A DNA stretch of 8,007 bases from positions 1 through 8,007 of the forward strand of contig JADFKA010000074.1 of assembly GCA_022565135.1 (NCBI GenBank), given 5' to 3'. Source of the DNA: Pseudomonadota bacterium. GTDB taxonomy: Bacteria; Pseudomonadota; Gammaproteobacteria; Steroidobacterales; Woeseiaceae. Below are positions 6,743-8,007 of the stretch, one piece after another; positions within the stretch are counted from its first letter, which is position 1, and each line of letters starts with the position of its first letter. Below the pieces are notes generated by a model. That model searched no databases. It saw nothing but the letters and a program-made list of their open reading frames with translations, and had not been told where the DNA came from. A program made the translations under genes and the position numbers.

Positions 6743-7294
6743 TTACATGAGGCCAGTCTGCAATCGTGCCTCATCGGACATCATGTCCTGGTTCCAGGGT
6801 GGGTCGAAAACAAGTTGCACCACTACATCAGCAACGGTCGGGATGATAGCGATCTTTTCCTGCGCATCCTGCACAAGGATCTCGCCCATGCCGCAGCCGG
6901 GTGCTGTTAAAGTCATGTCCACGGTGACAGATCGTTGCCCGTTGCCCAGCGGCGTCACTTCGCATCGATAAACCAGGCCAAGGTCGACAATATTGACGGG
7001 AATCTCCGGGTCGTAGCAGGTCTTGAGCTGCTGCCAGATAACAGCTTCGATATCTTCATCTGACGCATTGTCCGGAATCTCGGGTGGCGACACCGGGTCT
7101 TTGCCGAGTGCGTCGGCATCGGCGCCGGCAATGCGAAACAAATTGCCCTCAACGTACACTGTGAAGCTGCCACCCAGGGCCTGGGTGAGGAAGCCGCTGG
7201 TCCCTGCCCGCAGAACGACTTCTTCGCCGTCCGGGATGAGGATTGTCTTGACATCACGTGCAAGTGAGAAAGGTTCATTTGCGTGGCCGAACAT
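6743..7294 (-). CDS. sufT: SufT-like Fe-S cluster maturation protein (MIP18/DUF59 family)
   Basis: A 183-residue protein with an N-terminal extension (about 1-75, including PDGEEVVLRAGT and TQALGGSFTVYVEGNLFRI) followed by a MIP18/DUF59 domain. That domain has CYDPEIPVNIVDLGLVY (93-109), the conserved cysteine Cys134 in LTAPGCGMGEILVQDAQ, and VQLVFDPPWNQDMMSDEA (159-176). Family members assist maturation of iron-sulfur proteins, and SufT is usually encoded in suf operons, as here. The reading frame is open up to an ATG at 7375, but I place the start at the ATG at 7292-7294. That gives the usual MFG...EP N-terminus, sits 8 bp after the sufU stop, and has a GGAG 11 bases upstream. The longer version would overlap sufU by 73 bp and add 27 unrelated residues. 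Biochemical role is inferred from the family. Confidence 0.88.
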   Translation of the reverse strand: MFGHANEPFSLARDVKTILIPDGEEVVLRAGTSGFLTQALGGSFTVYVEGNLFRIAGADADALGKDPVSPPEIPDNASDEDIEAVIWQQLKTCYDPEIPVNIVDLGLVYRCEVTPLGNGQRSVTVDMTLTAPGCGMGEILVQDAQEKIAIIPTVADVVVQLVFDPPWNQDMMSDEARLQTGLM

Positions 7295-7302
7295 AGGTGC
7301 TG

Positions 7303-7782
7303 CTACTCCGTTGATGCCGGTTTGGTCTGATTGTGTATTGCGCAATTCAATGCGTGCCAGGCAAGCGTCGCACACTTGATTCGCGATGGAAATTCATGCA
7401 CGCCATCGAACGCCATAATCTTGCCGAGATCGAGATTATCAGCATAATCCTGCCCTGGATCAGTCAGGCGTCGCGTTACAGCACGAAAGTACTCAAGAGC
7501 GACTGACACGTCCAGGCCAATAATGGTATCGGTCATCACGGACGCCGACGCCACTGATATAGCACACCCGGAACCCTCGAAGGTGGCCGCATCGATCTTA
7601 TCCTCATCATCCAGACGCAGGTATAAGCGCAATTTATCGCCACACAGCGGATTGATGCCTTCGGCAGTGTGCGTCGCGCCGGCGAGCTTGCCGAAATGGC
7701 GTGGGCTTTTCGCGTGATCAAGAATCAACTCGCGATACAGTTCACGCAAATCGTCGCGGCCATTGATATCGACGGCGCTCAT
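7303..7782 (-). CDS. sufU: SufU / NifU-like iron-sulfur assembly protein
   Basis: A 159-residue IscU-fold protein that takes sulfur from the SufS cysteine desulfurase encoded just upstream, acting as a zinc-dependent sulfur-transfer partner or scaffold for Fe-S assembly. The characteristic residues are all present: Cys47 and Asp49 in NPLCGD, Cys73 in EGSGCAIS, and Cys137 in FPSRIKCATLAWHAL. The spacing between the second and third cysteines (64 residues, with the insert around TRRLTDPGQDYAD) matches SufU better than IscU. RELILDHAKSPRHFG (17-31) is the typical N-terminal helix. The ATG at 7780-7782 overlaps the sufS stop as ATGA, so the two are likely translated together. The gene stops with TAG 8 bp before sufT. 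Confidence in family is high; scaffold versus sulfur-transfer role cannot be told from sequence. Confidence 0.93.
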   Translation of the reverse strand: MSAVDINGRDDLRELYRELILDHAKSPRHFGKLAGATHTAEGINPLCGDKLRLYLRLDDEDKIDAATFEGSGCAISVASASVMTDTIIGLDVSVALEYFRAVTRRLTDPGQDYADNLDLGKIMAFDGVHEFPSRIKCATLAWHALNCAIHNQTKPASTE

Positions 7783-8007
7783 GCGAATATCTGCTTTGCC
7801 TTGTCGAGCCCTGCCACGAGCCGATCGACATCATCGACATTATTGTAGAGGGCCAAGGACGCCCGTGCAGTCCCTGGTATTCCAAAATAATCCATGACCG
7901 GCATGGCACAGTGATGCCCGGTACGAATTGCGATGCCCTGATGGTCGAGTATTGTGCCGAGATCGTGCGGATGAATGTCGTCCAGCAAGAATGACTGGAC
8001 GCTGGCC
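7779..8007 (-). CDS. sufS: SufS cysteine desulfurase, C-terminal part (cut by window edge)
   Basis: Group II PLP-dependent cysteine desulfurase that takes sulfur from L-cysteine and hands it to SufU. Reading the minus strand inward from the right edge gives 76 codons before TGA at 7779-7781; the full family length is a little over 400, so most of the enzyme, including the PLP lysine, lies outside. The fragment holds IHPHDLGTILDHQGIAIRTG, then HHCAMPVMDYFGIPGTARASLALYN and the C-terminal DVDRLVAGLDKAKQIF. The cysteine in GHHC is the active-site residue that carries the persulfide (Cys364 in E. coli SufS). The internal ATG at 7988 is not the start, because the family match continues upstream of it to the edge. 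It overlaps sufU by 4 bp. Confidence 0.94.
   Translation of the reverse strand, partial: ASVQSFLLDDIHPHDLGTILDHQGIAIRTGHHCAMPVMDYFGIPGTARASLALYNNVDDVDRLVAGLDKAKQIFA

Noticed and set aside
6743..7375. Longer 210-residue SufT reading starting at 7375
   Set aside because: It would overlap sufU by 73 bp, and the extra 27 residues are an out-of-frame reading of the sufU end; the ATG at 7294 has a Shine-Dalgarno and the expected family N-terminus.
7779..7988. Separate 69-residue protein beginning at the ATG at 7988
   Set aside because: The SufS family match continues upstream through ASVQSFLL to the window edge, so this is an internal methionine of a truncated gene.
1..8007. CRISPR array, tRNA, IS element or prophage remnant
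   Set aside because: No regularly spaced repeats, no tRNA-like cloverleaf, no transposase or phage proteins, and coding genes fill nearly all of the window.

Overview
The window looks like ordinary chromosome from a free-living proteobacterium, most likely an environmental gammaproteobacterium. The protein families, the mid-50s G+C judged by eye, and the very tight gene packing support this. I cannot fix the genus from sequence alone. There is no sign of phage, transposon, CRISPR, tRNA or rRNA. Every gene belongs to a known family, so I found no clearly undescribed system. The second-look items are regulatory or architectural.

Layout. (1) Minus strand, 1-1587: a kbl-tdh operon for threonine catabolism. 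kbl is complete and tdh is cut by the left window edge. The two genes overlap by one base (TGATG). (2) 1588-1669: an 82-bp divergent intergenic region with a good extended -10 for kbl, a weaker candidate promoter for putA, and a seven-codon ORF whose Shine-Dalgarno is better than that of putA, which it overlaps. (3) Plus strand, 1670-6183: putA (minimal two-domain proline dehydrogenase / glutamate-semialdehyde dehydrogenase) followed 8 bp later by sdaA (iron-sulfur L-serine ammonia-lyase). (4) 6180-6216: a perfect 15-bp hairpin that contains both convergent TAG stop codons and ends the putA-sdaA unit. (5) Minus strand, 6213-8007: the end of a suf iron-sulfur assembly operon, in transcription order sufS (cut by the right edge), sufU, sufT, then a SixA-like phosphohistidine phosphatase.

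How the genes work together. Tdh and Kbl turn threonine into glycine and acetyl-CoA. PutA turns proline into glutamate. SdaA turns serine into pyruvate and ammonia. This is a compact amino-acid catabolism block built from two divergent operons. SdaA needs a [4Fe-4S] cluster, and the converging operon encodes Fe-S assembly proteins: a cysteine desulfurase, a SufU/NifU-like protein and the SufT maturation factor. That neighbourhood is suggestive but may be chance.

No stretch longer than 300 bp lacks a gene. The longest gap is the 82-bp kbl/putA region.
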